Assembly (NCBI GenBank): GCA_031411235.1
Contig: JANOAR010000151.1
Location: forward strand, 1-64,000
DNA: 64,000 nucleotides
Source: JANOAR01 sp031411235
Lineage (GTDB): Bacteria; Verrucomicrobiota; Verrucomicrobiia; Verrucomicrobiales; Verrucomicrobiaceae
Reading direction: 5' to 3'
The translations under genes and the position numbers were made by a program. The stretch's first letter is position 1; every line of letters begins with the position of its first letter. The notes under the pieces were generated by a model. It did not search any database, was not told where the DNA came from, and saw only the letters and a list, made by a program, of their open reading frames with translations. Of the stretch, positions 45,589 through 54,761 are shown piece by piece.

Positions 45589-45683
45589 AAATTATTATAA
45601 TTTAAAGCGTTTCATTTTTGATAAAAAACGCCCGGAGGCTTGAGTTTAAAGGGTTCTACCCATGAAATTATTGTGATAATTTC
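45589..45683. promoter_or_regulatory. paired AT-rich palindromes upstream of the NlpC/P60-like gene
   Basis: AAATTATTATAATTT (45589-45603) and GAAATTAT-TGTG-ATAATTTC (45664-45683) are near-identical half-sites 60 bp apart, just upstream of the candidate promoter. They could be operators for a dimeric regulator. The second is followed by T-rich DNA and could also act as a weak + strand terminator. The rest of gap 45519-45839 holds the amtB terminator and nothing else recognised. Confidence 0.4.
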
Positions 45684-45783
45684 AGTTTTTGCATCTCGAA
45701 AATGGCTTTGACGACGGCTTGAACAACCCGACACGGCTGTGAATTGGGTGGATGCCGCCACCAGCAGCGCTAAAAATGGGCGC

Positions 45784-45817
45784 AAAAAAGCCGCGCACCT
45801 CGGAAGAGATGCACGGC
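45784..45817 (-). terminator. terminator of amtB
   Basis: Read on the minus strand, a 12-position stem GCCGTGCATCTC/GAGGTGCGCGGC (with G-U pairs, loop 4 nt) is followed by six T (A-run 45784-45789). It lies 23 bp past the amtB stop. Confidence 0.85.
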
Positions 45818-45839
45818 TGTGAGGCTTGAATTAGCAAGG

Positions 45840-47165
45840 CTAGGCTTGGCTATAACCTTCCTCACCATGCTCCGCGAGGTCGAGCCCTGTGCTCTCGTCT
45901 TCTTCACTAACACGCAGGCCCATCACGGCCCCGATGGCCTTTAGCAAAATGATGCTGACGCTACCACTGAGGACGATGGTGTAGATCGAAGCGAGTAGCT
46001 GGGTCTTGAGCTGAGCTAGGATTTCAAAGTCGCCGAGGCCACCCGCAAAGTGCTTGGAGCCGAAGATGGCGACCAACATCGTGCCGATGAAGCCACCGAC
46101 GCCGTGGACGCCGAAGACATCCAGCGAGTCATCGTAACGGTAGGCTTTTTTGAGCTTTGCGCAGGCGAGCCAGCAGACCATCGCCGAGGCCGCGCCGATG
46201 CAGACGGCACCGATGGGGCCAACCATGCCAGAGGCGGGCGTGATGGCTGCCAGCCCAGCGATGGAGCCTGTGGCGATGCCTAGGGCGCTGGGTTTGCCTT
46301 GCTTGATCCACTCGATGAGCATCCACACCACCGAGGCGCTACACGCCGAGAGATGGGTGACGACGAGCGTCATCGCCGCCGCGCCATTGGCATGAAGCTG
46401 GCTGCCTGCATTGAAGCCAAACCAGCCCACCCACAGCATCCCAGCGCCAGCGACGGTGAAGGGCAAATTGTGCGGCGGCATCTGATGGCTGGGGTAGCCC
46501 TTGCGAGGCCCCACCATGATGCAAGCCACCAGGGCGGCCACGCCCGCGGTGATGTGGACGACGATGCCGCCCGCGAGATCAATCACCCCGGTCAATCCCA
46601 TGAAGGCTCCCGCCTTGTGCCACACGCCATAACAGCAGGGGGCATAGACCAGCAGCGACCAAAGGATGCTGAAGGCCACGATGGCCTTGAATTTCATGCG
46701 CTCGGCGAAGGCTCCGATGAAAAGCCCAGGCGTGATGAGGAAGAACATCATCTGGTAGGCGAAGTGCAGCAGCTCGGGGATCGTCTTGCAGTCGCTGCGC
46801 ACGCTGTCCGTCGTGACGCCGCTGAGAAACATTTTCCCCAGGCCGCCGATGAAGCTGTTGCCATCGGAAAAACTCAGCGAGTAGCCGATGACCAGCCACA
46901 CGAGGCTCAGTATTGCGGTGAGGGCGAAGCATTGCATGAAGATCGAGAGCACGTTTTTCGCCCGCACGAGGCCAGCGTAGAAGAGCGCTAGCCCAGGGAT
47001 CATCATGAAGAGAACGAGGGCCGTAGAAACCAGGAGCCAGGCGGTATCGCCTGTGTCGAGGGTGGAGGCAGAGCCATCCGCTGCGGAGGCAGCAGTGGTG
47101 GTGAGGGTGGTCAAGCCTAGCGTGGTCAGCGCCAGGGCATGGTGGTTGGTAGGTCGGAACAACAT
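45840..47165 (-). CDS. amtB: ammonium transporter
   Basis: A 441-residue Amt/Rh channel with signal peptide (about 1-28) and eleven hydrophobic segments. Family blocks: LFMMIPGLALFYAGLVRAKN, CYGVWHKAGAFMGLTGVIDLAGG with the pore His region, HITAGVAALVACIMVGPRKGYP, and FGVHGVGGFIGTMLVAIFG. The C-terminal tail RVSEEDESTGLDLAEHGEEGY is the usual P-II-responsive tail. No glnK lies beside it, although amtB-glnK is the common arrangement, so its regulator must be encoded elsewhere. Confidence 0.95.
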   Translation of the reverse strand: MLFRPTNHHALALTTLGLTTLTTTAASAADGSASTLDTGDTAWLLVSTALVLFMMIPGLALFYAGLVRAKNVLSIFMQCFALTAILSLVWLVIGYSLSFSDGNSFIGGLGKMFLSGVTTDSVRSDCKTIPELLHFAYQMMFFLITPGLFIGAFAERMKFKAIVAFSILWSLLVYAPCCYGVWHKAGAFMGLTGVIDLAGGIVVHITAGVAALVACIMVGPRKGYPSHQMPPHNLPFTVAGAGMLWVGWFGFNAGSQLHANGAAAMTLVVTHLSACSASVVWMLIEWIKQGKPSALGIATGSIAGLAAITPASGMVGPIGAVCIGAASAMVCWLACAKLKKAYRYDDSLDVFGVHGVGGFIGTMLVAIFGSKHFAGGLGDFEILAQLKTQLLASIYTIVLSGSVSIILLKAIGAVMGLRVSEEDESTGLDLAEHGEEGYSQA

Positions 47166-47323
47166 GGTTGGTGGTGTCGATTGGTTGGTTTGGTTGGATT
47201 AGGCGACGACGATGAATCGAAGTCGCGCGCGCGAAGTGAAGCAGTTTTTAGGCCAGGACATGCGTCTCCCTTGCCTCATTTTGGGCAATTACCACTTTTT
47301 GCTTTCGTCTGCCCGCAGCAGCC

Positions 47324-49359
47324 TCAGTTCCCAGGCTGGGCACCGCTCTTTTTCCACGCCCACGCCTCATCGAAGAACCCTGCATCGGCGATGCCGCCGG
47401 GCACTTGGGCATCGGCAGGTTTAGTGATGTCGATGGCGGCCCAATCGGGCAGTTTTGCGACTTGGCGGGCGTTGTTCAGATAGTCGTACTCGCGGTAGGT
47501 GAAACTGCTGTTGAGCACCACATAGCGCTTTGGATTCAGCGGGTTGGGGAAAACCATCGCAGGCATGGTTGTCGCAGCGGGATGGCCCTTTTTATTCAGG
47601 GTCAGGGTTTCCTTCGTCCACTGGAGGGGCAGTTTGGCAAGCACTTTGGCGAGCACACTGTTGCTGCCGGGGTCACCCCATAGCACCAAGTTGCTATTGG
47701 CGATGTCGGCCTCGGTCACTTCACTATCGTTCTTCGCTGGGGCATCACCACGGAACTGCTTGCGCCATTCGGTGGTGGCGTGGGCAAGTTCACCAGTAGT
47801 CCACTTTGCGGTGGCTTCATTCCATGCCTTGCCGGTGGGCTTCACAAATAGGAAGCTGCCCATGAAAGCGTCATCGATGGGGCCTTGCAGACCGTTCACT
47901 TTTGCCAGCGTCTGGCCACTCGTGGCTGCGCTCAACTCCTCGTTCCACTTGCCGTTGGTCTTGCGCAGATGCACCGACCAGGAGCGATCCAGCTTGGGGC
48001 GGCTGACGAGCACTTCATGGCCGTCGATGAGGACTTTGGGCTTCTCCAGCATATACATCTGGCAGTAGCCCGAGGGCATGTCGATGCTCAGCGCTGCGGT
48101 GTTCTGGGTCTTGATGGTGACTTGCTTGTCGCTGTCGATATGGGCGTGGACACGGCAGCGAGCCCAGTGTTCCTCCAGCCATCGACGACCAGCCAGCGCA
48201 TCCGATTGTAGCGCAGCGTCCAGGTGGCGAAGTGAATGGTGGAGGGGCAGCGATCACGACCCACAGCAGCGATGTCGGCGAGGCGGCGTTCGATTTCGAC
48301 CAGCGAGTCGGGATGAATTTTGTGCGCGGTCTGTGGGCCGATGATGTGCAGCATGTCCATTTGTTCGGCACGCAGGGCGACTTCCATCATGTCGGCGGCT
48401 TGCTTTTGCTTATCAATCTCGCCGGAGTAGGCCACTGTGGGGCAATGCCACAGATTCAGCGCGTAGTCCGTGCTGTCGTAGATGTGCCAGAGCTTCTTCT
48501 GGTACCAGGGCGTGTGCTCCACATCCTCATTTTGGAACACCTTTAAAAACTGCGCCGTTTCGGCGAATCCCGCACCAGGATTCGCCCCGCACCACAGGTC
48601 GGCGTAGTGGGTCGCGTACTGCCAAGCTGCCGCGCCGCCCATGCTGAAGCCGCGGATGAGGATGCGATCATTATCGATGGGATAGAATTTTTTTGCGTGC
48701 GCCAGTGCCTCGAAGAGGTCGATCTCGCCTGCGAATTTGTTCGCACAGGAGAAGCGCCCGAACGGGTGCAGCACTAGCGTGTTTTCGGGATGCACGGAGC
48801 CCACGGTCTTGCGCCGCTGCTCGATGAAGCCCAACTCAGTGGTGTTCTCGAATCGACCGTGGCACCACAGATCCAAGCGCTTCGGCCCATCGAAACCGTT
48901 CTCGGGAATGACCATGCCGTAGGGCTGCACCGAGCCGTCAATGTTTGACCGATAACCACGCACCACGAGGCCCGTCTGGCGCGTCCACGGTGTCTTGCCT
49001 GCTTTGAACTCGACCGCACGTTGCAGCCCCTCAGCGAGTTGCTCTCTGGCGACTTTGGTATCGCCGAGCTTGAACACCTCATTGAAGCGCAGCGCCCAAT
49101 CGACGGCCTTGTGATACACTTCGAGGTCGGGCAGCAAGTTCGCGAGCATGGGGTTTTTCGCCTGGGCTTTAGCGGCGTCATCAATGGCTGTGCGCAGCTT
49201 TGCAAGGCTCGCCGTGAGTTCCGTGCGTTCAGCCACAGGCACTTCGACGCCAAGTGGCGGCACGGGGCGGACGGTAGTGGCGAGGTTATCTTTGGCACCA
49301 TCGGCAAAAGCAGCGATGGCGGTGGCGAGGAGCAGGTAGGAAGTGCGGAGGAGCATCAT
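47324..49359 (-). pseudogene. secreted alpha/beta-hydrolase (peptidase S9-like), frameshifted
   Basis: Two frames describe one protein of about 680 residues. Part 1 (49359 to about 48180) has a signal peptide (MMLLRTSYLLLATAIAAFADG) and the hydrolase core, with the serine elbow RGFSMGGAAAWQYA and the expected HKIHPDS histidine region. Part 2 (from about 48180 to 47324) continues with WARCRVHAHIDSDKQVTIKTQ and MPSGYCQMYML, ending WAWKKSGAQPGN. The join is at about 48176-48182 (GATGGCTGGAGG), where one missing base shifts frame and the first part then runs 26 wrong codons to a stop at 48088. It may be a true pseudogene or a sequencing error. Activity unknown. Confidence 0.8.
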
Positions 49360-49437
49360 GGGAAGGAAGTGGCAAACGAAGGCCGAGGTGCGGTCTTGTG
49401 ATATTCTTGTCAAGCGAGGAGGCGTTCAGCATCGGCC

Positions 49438-50835
49438 TTATCCCGCCTTCACCAACGACACCAGTTCCTGCAGCGATGCCTTCGCATCGCCGAACAACAT
49501 GCGGCAGTTGTCGCGCAGGAAGAGCGCATTCTCGATGCCGGCAAAGCCTTTGCCCATGCTGCGTTTCATCACGATCACAGTGCCCGCTTTCTCGGCCTCG
49601 ATGATGGGCATCCCATAGATTGGGCTGGCCTTGTCCTCTCGCGCAGCGGGGTTCACCACATCGTTCGCGCCAATGATGAGACACACATCGACGCGATCCA
49701 TTTCGGGATTGATGGCGTCCATCTCGATGAGCTGGTCATAGGGCACATCGGCCTCGGCGAGCAGCACGTTCATGTGGCCCGGCATTCGACCCGCCACGGG
49801 ATGGATGGCGTAGCTGACCTCGACGCCACGCCGGGCGAGTTCATCGGCAAGTTGCCGCACCTGATGCTGCGCTTGTGCAACCGCAAGGCCATAACCCGGC
49901 ACGATCACCACGCGGCTCGCCACGCCGAGCAGTAGGGCGGCTTCATCGGCTTGCACAGGTTTCACATTGCCTGTCGCAGCGGCGGAGTCAGCGGCGGCAG
50001 CATCCACTTTGCCGAAGGCACTAAAGAGCACATGGGTCACGGATCGATTCATTGCCTTGCACATAGCCAGGGTGAGCAGCGTGCCCGAAGAACCCACCAG
50101 CGTGCCCGCGATGACCATCGCGATATTGGAAATCGCGAAACCATCAGCAGCCACGGCGAGCCCGGTGAATGAGTTTAGCAGCGAGATCACCACCGGCATG
50201 TCGGCACCCCCGATGGGCAGCACTATCAGCACGCCGAGAGCCAGCGCTAGCATGAGGAACAGAATCATCAGCACCAAGCTGTGCGACCCCGTCGCCATCG
50301 CCAGCCCTAGCAGCGCGATTAACGCCATCAGCACGCCATTCATTACCTGCTGCGCAGGATAGGTCACAGGCCTGTCAAAGTGACCTTCAAGCTTAAAAAA
50401 CGCGATCACACTGCCAGACACAGACACCGCGCCGATCATCGCCGCGCACAGCAACGCGATGATGAACAGCGCGCTCGATGCCAGCGTCACATGGGCAAAC
50501 TCTATCGCCGCCACCAGGGCCGCCGCACCACCGCCTGCGCCATTAAACAAGGCAACCATCTGCGGCATCGCGGTCATCTTTACCCGGTAGGCACCCAGCG
50601 CCCCCATGGCTAAACCGAGCACCACACCGACGAAGATGAGGAACATTTTCCACAGCGATACGCTGCTGTGGCTCGGCCCCTGCAACTGCGGCAACACCGC
50701 GAGCAGGGCGATCCCCATGCCCGCTGCCGCGAGTAGATTTCCTCGGCGTGCGGTCTTGGGCGAGGCCAGCAATTTAATGCCGATGATGAACAGCACCGAG
50801 GCCGTGAGGAAAAGAAGGGCAGTGATCGTGTGCAT
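49438..50835 (-). CDS. pntB: NAD(P) transhydrogenase subunit beta
   Basis: A 465-residue protein with about eight transmembrane helices (domain II) and a C-terminal NADP-binding domain III. The latter begins around VIVPGYGLAVAQAQHQVRQLADELARRG and has HPVAGRMPGHMNVLLAEADVPYD and GANDVVNPAAREDKASPIYGMPI, all typical PntB blocks. It uses the proton gradient to transfer hydride from NADH to NADP. It is the last gene of the pntAA-pntAB-pntB operon, 12 bp after pntAB. Confidence 0.95.
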   Translation of the reverse strand: MHTITALLFLTASVLFIIGIKLLASPKTARRGNLLAAAGMGIALLAVLPQLQGPSHSSVSLWKMFLIFVGVVLGLAMGALGAYRVKMTAMPQMVALFNGAGGGAAALVAAIEFAHVTLASSALFIIALLCAAMIGAVSVSGSVIAFFKLEGHFDRPVTYPAQQVMNGVLMALIALLGLAMATGSHSLVLMILFLMLALALGVLIVLPIGGADMPVVISLLNSFTGLAVAADGFAISNIAMVIAGTLVGSSGTLLTLAMCKAMNRSVTHVLFSAFGKVDAAAADSAAATGNVKPVQADEAALLLGVASRVVIVPGYGLAVAQAQHQVRQLADELARRGVEVSYAIHPVAGRMPGHMNVLLAEADVPYDQLIEMDAINPEMDRVDVCLIIGANDVVNPAAREDKASPIYGMPIIEAEKAGTVIVMKRSMGKGFAGIENALFLRDNCRMLFGDAKASLQELVSLVKAG

Positions 50836-50847
50836 CGTGGTGGCTCT

Positions 50848-51129
50848 TCACTTCTTGCGCTTGAACATTTGCAACATGCGATCCGTGACCATGAAGCCAC
50901 CAAAGACATTCGCCGCGCCCAGCACGACGGCGACGAAGCCTGCAACGTGCTGGATGAATCCCTCTGCCCCAGCCAGCGCCATCATGCCTCCGATCAAGAT
51001 GATACCGTGGATTGCATTGGTGCCCGACATCAGCGGCGTATGCAGCATGGAGGGCACCTTGGAGATGAGTTCGAAGCCGAGGAAAATCGACAGCACGAAG
51101 ATGAAAAAGATGAGCATGTCGGCAGTCAT
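50848..51129 (-). CDS. pntAB: NAD(P) transhydrogenase subunit alpha part 2
   Basis: A 93-residue membrane protein with three hydrophobic segments, including GYxLISKVPSMLHTPLMSGTNAIHGII, the conserved proton-channel loop of the alpha subunit C-terminal region. In enterics this is fused to the NAD-binding part; here it is a separate gene, as in the three-subunit forms of alpha-proteobacteria. Six bases separate it from pntAA. Confidence 0.93.
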   Translation of the reverse strand: MTADMLIFFIFVLSIFLGFELISKVPSMLHTPLMSGTNAIHGIILIGGMMALAGAEGFIQHVAGFVAVVLGAANVFGGFMVTDRMLQMFKRKK

Positions 51130-51135
51130 GGCAGG

Positions 51136-52269
51136 TCAGGTGGCCGCAGCGGCGAGTTTGTCATTCACGATCTTGCCGCCGTGTGTGATGAGGCAGCTTT
51201 TGATGATGTCGTCCTCTAGGGGCAGCTTCAGTGCCTTCGCTTCCTTGTCCCAGAACTCCGAGAGCAATGCCACCACATTGGAGGAAAACATCTGGCTCGC
51301 ATGAATCGCCACGCGCCCCGGCAAGTTTGCGATGCCGACGATCTTCACGCCTTTGCGATCTGTGATTTGATCCGCCACGACGCTTTCCACATTGCCGCCG
51401 CTTTCCACCGCGAGATCAACGACCACACTGCCGGGCAACATGGCATCGAGCATCTCGCTGGTGAGCAATATCGGCGCTCGTTTGCCAAAGACCTGCGCCG
51501 TCGTGATCACCACATCCGACTCCGCACAGATGCGCTTCATGCCTTCGCGCTGGAGCTGTATTTGCTCGTCCGTCAGTGGTTTCGCGTAGCCGTCCTTCGT
51601 CTGGCCCGTCTCGCCGATGTCTATTTTGGTGAACTTCGCGCCGAGCGACTTCACCTGCTCCTCCACGGCGGGTCGCGTGTCGAAGGCTTCCACTTTTGCG
51701 CCCAGTCGCCGCGCCGTCGCGATGGCTTGCAAGCCCGCGACGCCAGCGCCGATGATGAAGACTTTCACCGGCTTGATGGTGCCTGCGGGCGTCATCATCA
51801 TGGGGAAAATTTTGCCCGACTGCTGCGCCGCTAGGATCACCGCTGCATAACCCGCGAGACTGGCTTGCGACGAGAGCACATCCATTTTTTGCGCCCGTGT
51901 ACTGCGCGGCACCATCTCCAGGCTGATCGCGCTGACGCCTCGCACTGCTAGCGCCGCGACGAGGTCGGGCGATTGAAACGGATCGAGCAAAGCCACAAGC
52001 ACAGAGCCCTCGCGCAGGGCCTTGACTTCGCCCAGCGCGGGCTTGCGCACCTGCACGACGATGTCTGCTGCCGCGATCATCGCTGCACGGTCTATGCGCA
52101 CCACGGCACCTGCTGCCGCGTAGGCCTCGTCACCGTGGCCACACGTCGCGCCCAGCCCAGACTCCACTTCTACGGTTGCGCCCAAGGCCACAAGCTTAGC
52201 CACATGCTCCGGCACCAAGGCGGTGCGCGTTTCTCCGGCGTGGGTTTCTTTGGGTAGGACGATGATCAT
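51136..52269 (-). CDS. pntAA: NAD(P) transhydrogenase subunit alpha part 1
   Basis: A 377-residue cytoplasmic NAD-binding domain I. Blocks include VLPKETHAGETRTALVPEHV, the dinucleotide fold FIIGAGVAGLQAIATARRLGAKVEAFDTR, VVDLAVESGGNVE and IVGIANLPGRVAIHASQMFSSN. It resembles alanine dehydrogenase but the downstream pntAB/pntB fixes its identity. First gene of the operon. Confidence 0.95.
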   Translation of the reverse strand: MIIVLPKETHAGETRTALVPEHVAKLVALGATVEVESGLGATCGHGDEAYAAAGAVVRIDRAAMIAAADIVVQVRKPALGEVKALREGSVLVALLDPFQSPDLVAALAVRGVSAISLEMVPRSTRAQKMDVLSSQASLAGYAAVILAAQQSGKIFPMMMTPAGTIKPVKVFIIGAGVAGLQAIATARRLGAKVEAFDTRPAVEEQVKSLGAKFTKIDIGETGQTKDGYAKPLTDEQIQLQREGMKRICAESDVVITTAQVFGKRAPILLTSEMLDAMLPGSVVVDLAVESGGNVESVVADQITDRKGVKIVGIANLPGRVAIHASQMFSSNVVALLSEFWDKEAKALKLPLEDDIIKSCLITHGGKIVNDKLAAAAT

Positions 52270-52307
52270 CGGCGGGCGCTTGAACCAACGTAGGCACCCG
52301 TTGCTAT

Positions 52308-53651
52308 TTAGCCATCAACTTTCCAAGGGCAGGGTGACGACTCAGCCTCGTCATCCGCAGGCAGCAGTTCCTGTTCGATCCTCGTCGTGGCGTCGTGCCA
52401 CTGCTCGAAGTCTTCGCGCTCGGGGATACGGGTAAAGGCGATTTTTGTGCCCGTGAAGCTGCGGCCATCGTTCTCGGTGAGCCCCAGCGTGACGGCGTTG
52501 CGACCATAGCGCTGCGTCAGTTGATCCATGACGCGCGAGAGTTTCTCACAAGCCTGCTGTTCCTGCTCGCTGCGGGCACCCGGTGTAGGCAATAAAGCAA
52601 GCTGTTCAGGGGCGCTCGTGGCTACGAGACCGTGCAGGGCGAGGCTCACTTTTTTTACACGCCTGGGCTGTGAGGCCAGCACCTGCTGCCAGAGCTGGAT
52701 GAAGATTTTGATGAGGGCAAAGCTATCGCACACGGGTGAAAACTGCGCACTGCCCTCCACTCGTGGGCCGTTCTCGATGCGGGCACTGAGGTCGAGTCGG
52801 GTCGCTTTGTAGCCCATCTGCCGCAGTCGGCTTGCCGCCTTGAGCAGCAGGCGGCGGCCCACGCTTTCCGCCCGCAGTAGCGGCCTATCCTCCGGCCCCA
52901 GCACATGGCTGTGCGTGATCATGCTGCGCTGCGACTCCTCGCGGGCCAGCTCTTCACCATGCAGCGCATACCAGAAGCGCTCGCCCTCGATACTGCCCCA
53001 CAGCGCCCGCGCCTGCTTCGGTGCGCAGTGCCACAGTTGCTCGATGGTGGTGAGCCCTTTGGCCAGCAGCCGCGCCTCCATGTTCCGCCCGATGCCGGGC
53101 AGATCGCGCAGCTTTAGTTCTTGCAAGCGACCCGGCATCTGGCTGGGATCGATCACGGTGATGCCGTTGGGTTTTTTCATATCGCTCGCCACCTTGGCCA
53201 GGAAGCGATTGGTCGAGATGCCGACGGAGCTGGTCAGGCACACGCCCACGTTCTTGGTGATGGCTGTCTTGATGCGCTGGGCCAGTTCGCGTGCCGCCGC
53301 TTCCTCTTTATACGGGCCATACAGCTCGCAGGACATCTCGTCGATGGACTGCACTTTCAGGATGGGGATGTGCTTGTCGATCTCCTCGATCAGCCGGTGG
53401 TGGTAGTGGACGTAGGCGTCGTGGTGGGCGAGCACGCAGACCAGCCCAGGGCACATTTGCTTCGCTTCGCGAATGCCCGTGCCCGTCTTCACCCCGAAAG
53501 CCTTCGCCTCATAACTGGCTGCAATGGCGCAGGTGAAGTCCGTCATCACTGGCACCACAGCCACAGGTCGCCCGCGCAGCTCTGGGCGCATCTGCTGCTC
53601 CACGGAGGCGAAGTAGGAATTAAAATCAATGAACAGCACACGGTACTCCAT
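52308..53651 (-). CDS. Y-family DNA polymerase (DinB/UmuC-like), SOS-regulated
   Basis: A 447-residue translesion polymerase. LFIDFNSYFASVEQQ (Asp9) and KVQSIDEMSCEL (Asp104, Glu105) give the catalytic acidic residues; the HhH region LRDLPGIGRNMEARL and the little-finger domain follow. The region after about 330 does not match the classic PolIV ending. The ATG at 53651 is preferred over a TTG at 53672 because a LexA-type palindrome overlaps the latter. Whether it works alone or with a mutasome partner (ImuA/DnaE2) cannot be told; none is in the window. Confidence 0.9.
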   Translation of the reverse strand: MEYRVLFIDFNSYFASVEQQMRPELRGRPVAVVPVMTDFTCAIAASYEAKAFGVKTGTGIREAKQMCPGLVCVLAHHDAYVHYHHRLIEEIDKHIPILKVQSIDEMSCELYGPYKEEAAARELAQRIKTAITKNVGVCLTSSVGISTNRFLAKVASDMKKPNGITVIDPSQMPGRLQELKLRDLPGIGRNMEARLLAKGLTTIEQLWHCAPKQARALWGSIEGERFWYALHGEELAREESQRSMITHSHVLGPEDRPLLRAESVGRRLLLKAASRLRQMGYKATRLDLSARIENGPRVEGSAQFSPVCDSFALIKIFIQLWQQVLASQPRRVKKVSLALHGLVATSAPEQLALLPTPGARSEQEQQACEKLSRVMDQLTQRYGRNAVTLGLTENDGRSFTGTKIAFTRIPEREDFEQWHDATTRIEQELLPADDEAESSPCPWKVDG

Positions 53652-53665
53652 GCCGGGATTAATGC

Positions 53666-53679
53666 TGTTCAAGTGAACA
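53666..53679. promoter_or_regulatory. LexA-type SOS box
   Basis: Perfect palindrome TGTTC-AAGT-GAACA, 15 bp before the polymerase start codon. TGTTC-N4-GAACA is the LexA motif I recall as described for Verrucomicrobia, and a Y-family polymerase is a classic SOS target. The position fits repression at the promoter or start region. Confidence 0.8.
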
Positions 53680-53757
53680 ACATCAAGCCCGTAAACGAGG
53701 ACGCGAATGATTGCCCATCGCCAGCCAGCCTGTTGCCCCCCACCAACACAAAGCGCC

Positions 53758-54753
53758 TCAAGGAGCGCTAGGTAACAGCTTCTTCAGCGTCGGCTCCATG
53801 GCTTCGGCCCAGAGGCGGTAGCCTTTTTCATTGGGGTGCAAGTAGTCGGGCATGATGTCCTTGGTGATGAGGCCATCGGCAGTGAGAAACGTCGCGCCGA
53901 TGTCGAGGAAGGTGACGTTGGTGCTGCCGTCGAGCTTGGCGAGACTGCGATTCACCTCGGCCAGTTTATCGCGCTGAGGACTGGGCTTTTCACCGCGTGG
54001 GAAGATGCCCAGGAGCAGTATTTTCGCCTGAGGCAGCCGTTGATTCAGCTCGGCCACAATGGCGGTGATGCCCGCCGCAATCTCTGGTGCGGTGCAAGTG
54101 CCAGAATTGTTCGTGCCGATCATCATGACGATGACCTTCGGTGCGATGCCCTCCACCGCGCCATGCTGGAGCCGCCAGAGGACGTTCTCGGTTCTGTCCC
54201 AGCCAAAGCCGAGGTTGCCTGGGTTGCGCGGCGCATAGAATTCGCCCCACGTCTGTTGTCCGCGCAGCGCATAACTGTCGAACTTCTCGCCGCCGAAGAA
54301 GTGCGTGATGGAGTCGCCGATGAAGAGCACCTGCGGTTGCTGGCGTTTCACCGCAGCGCTCGTGGCCTCGTGGCGTTTCTGCCAGTCGTAGCTGGGCCAA
54401 CTGCGATCCTGGGTCACGGGAACGACGGTGCTCGGCAGAGGATTGTGACCTGGCAATGGCTCATAAGTCCCCTGCACGACATCGCTCTTGGTTTTGCGGT
54501 CGGTGGTAAACACACGCGCCTTGACCGCGCCGCCACTCGGCAGCGCAATGGGGGCGAGATAGGGGTTCGAGGTGGCGATGGGATCCGAGCCGTCGAGCGT
54601 GTATAAAACCGTGCTATCCGGCAGGCTATTCGTCAGTGACACGCTGCCACTGGCATCGCGCTGGAGCATTGGTGGCGCGAGCTTTAGCGCGGTTTCGCCG
54701 TGCAGAAGGCCGCAAAGCGTGAGGCCGAGGAGGAAGAGGGTGCGAGTGAGCAT
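53758..54753 (-). CDS. secreted GDSL/PAF-acetylhydrolase-like esterase
   Basis: A 331-residue protein with signal peptide about 1-19. Residues about 25-95 form a chitobiase C-terminal-like beta-sandwich (SVSLTNSLPDSTVLYTLDGSDP). An SGNH domain follows: VLFIGDSITHFFGG, VIVMMIGTNNSG and PDYLHPNEKGYRLWAE. It resembles PAF-acetylhydrolase-type esterases acting on sugar acetyl groups. Follows rsmH by 8 bp on the same strand, an unusual neighbour for rsmH. Confidence 0.88.
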   Translation of the reverse strand: MLTRTLFLLGLTLCGLLHGETALKLAPPMLQRDASGSVSLTNSLPDSTVLYTLDGSDPIATSNPYLAPIALPSGGAVKARVFTTDRKTKSDVVQGTYEPLPGHNPLPSTVVPVTQDRSWPSYDWQKRHEATSAAVKRQQPQVLFIGDSITHFFGGEKFDSYALRGQQTWGEFYAPRNPGNLGFGWDRTENVLWRLQHGAVEGIAPKVIVMMIGTNNSGTCTAPEIAAGITAIVAELNQRLPQAKILLLGIFPRGEKPSPQRDKLAEVNRSLAKLDGSTNVTFLDIGATFLTADGLITKDIMPDYLHPNEKGYRLWAEAMEPTLKKLLPSAP

Positions 54754-54761
54754 GAAGGGTT

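Noticed and set aside
53652..53672. TTG start for the Y-family polymerase
   Set aside because: It would overlap the LexA palindrome and adds residues without family match; ATG at 53651 gives the normal N-terminus.
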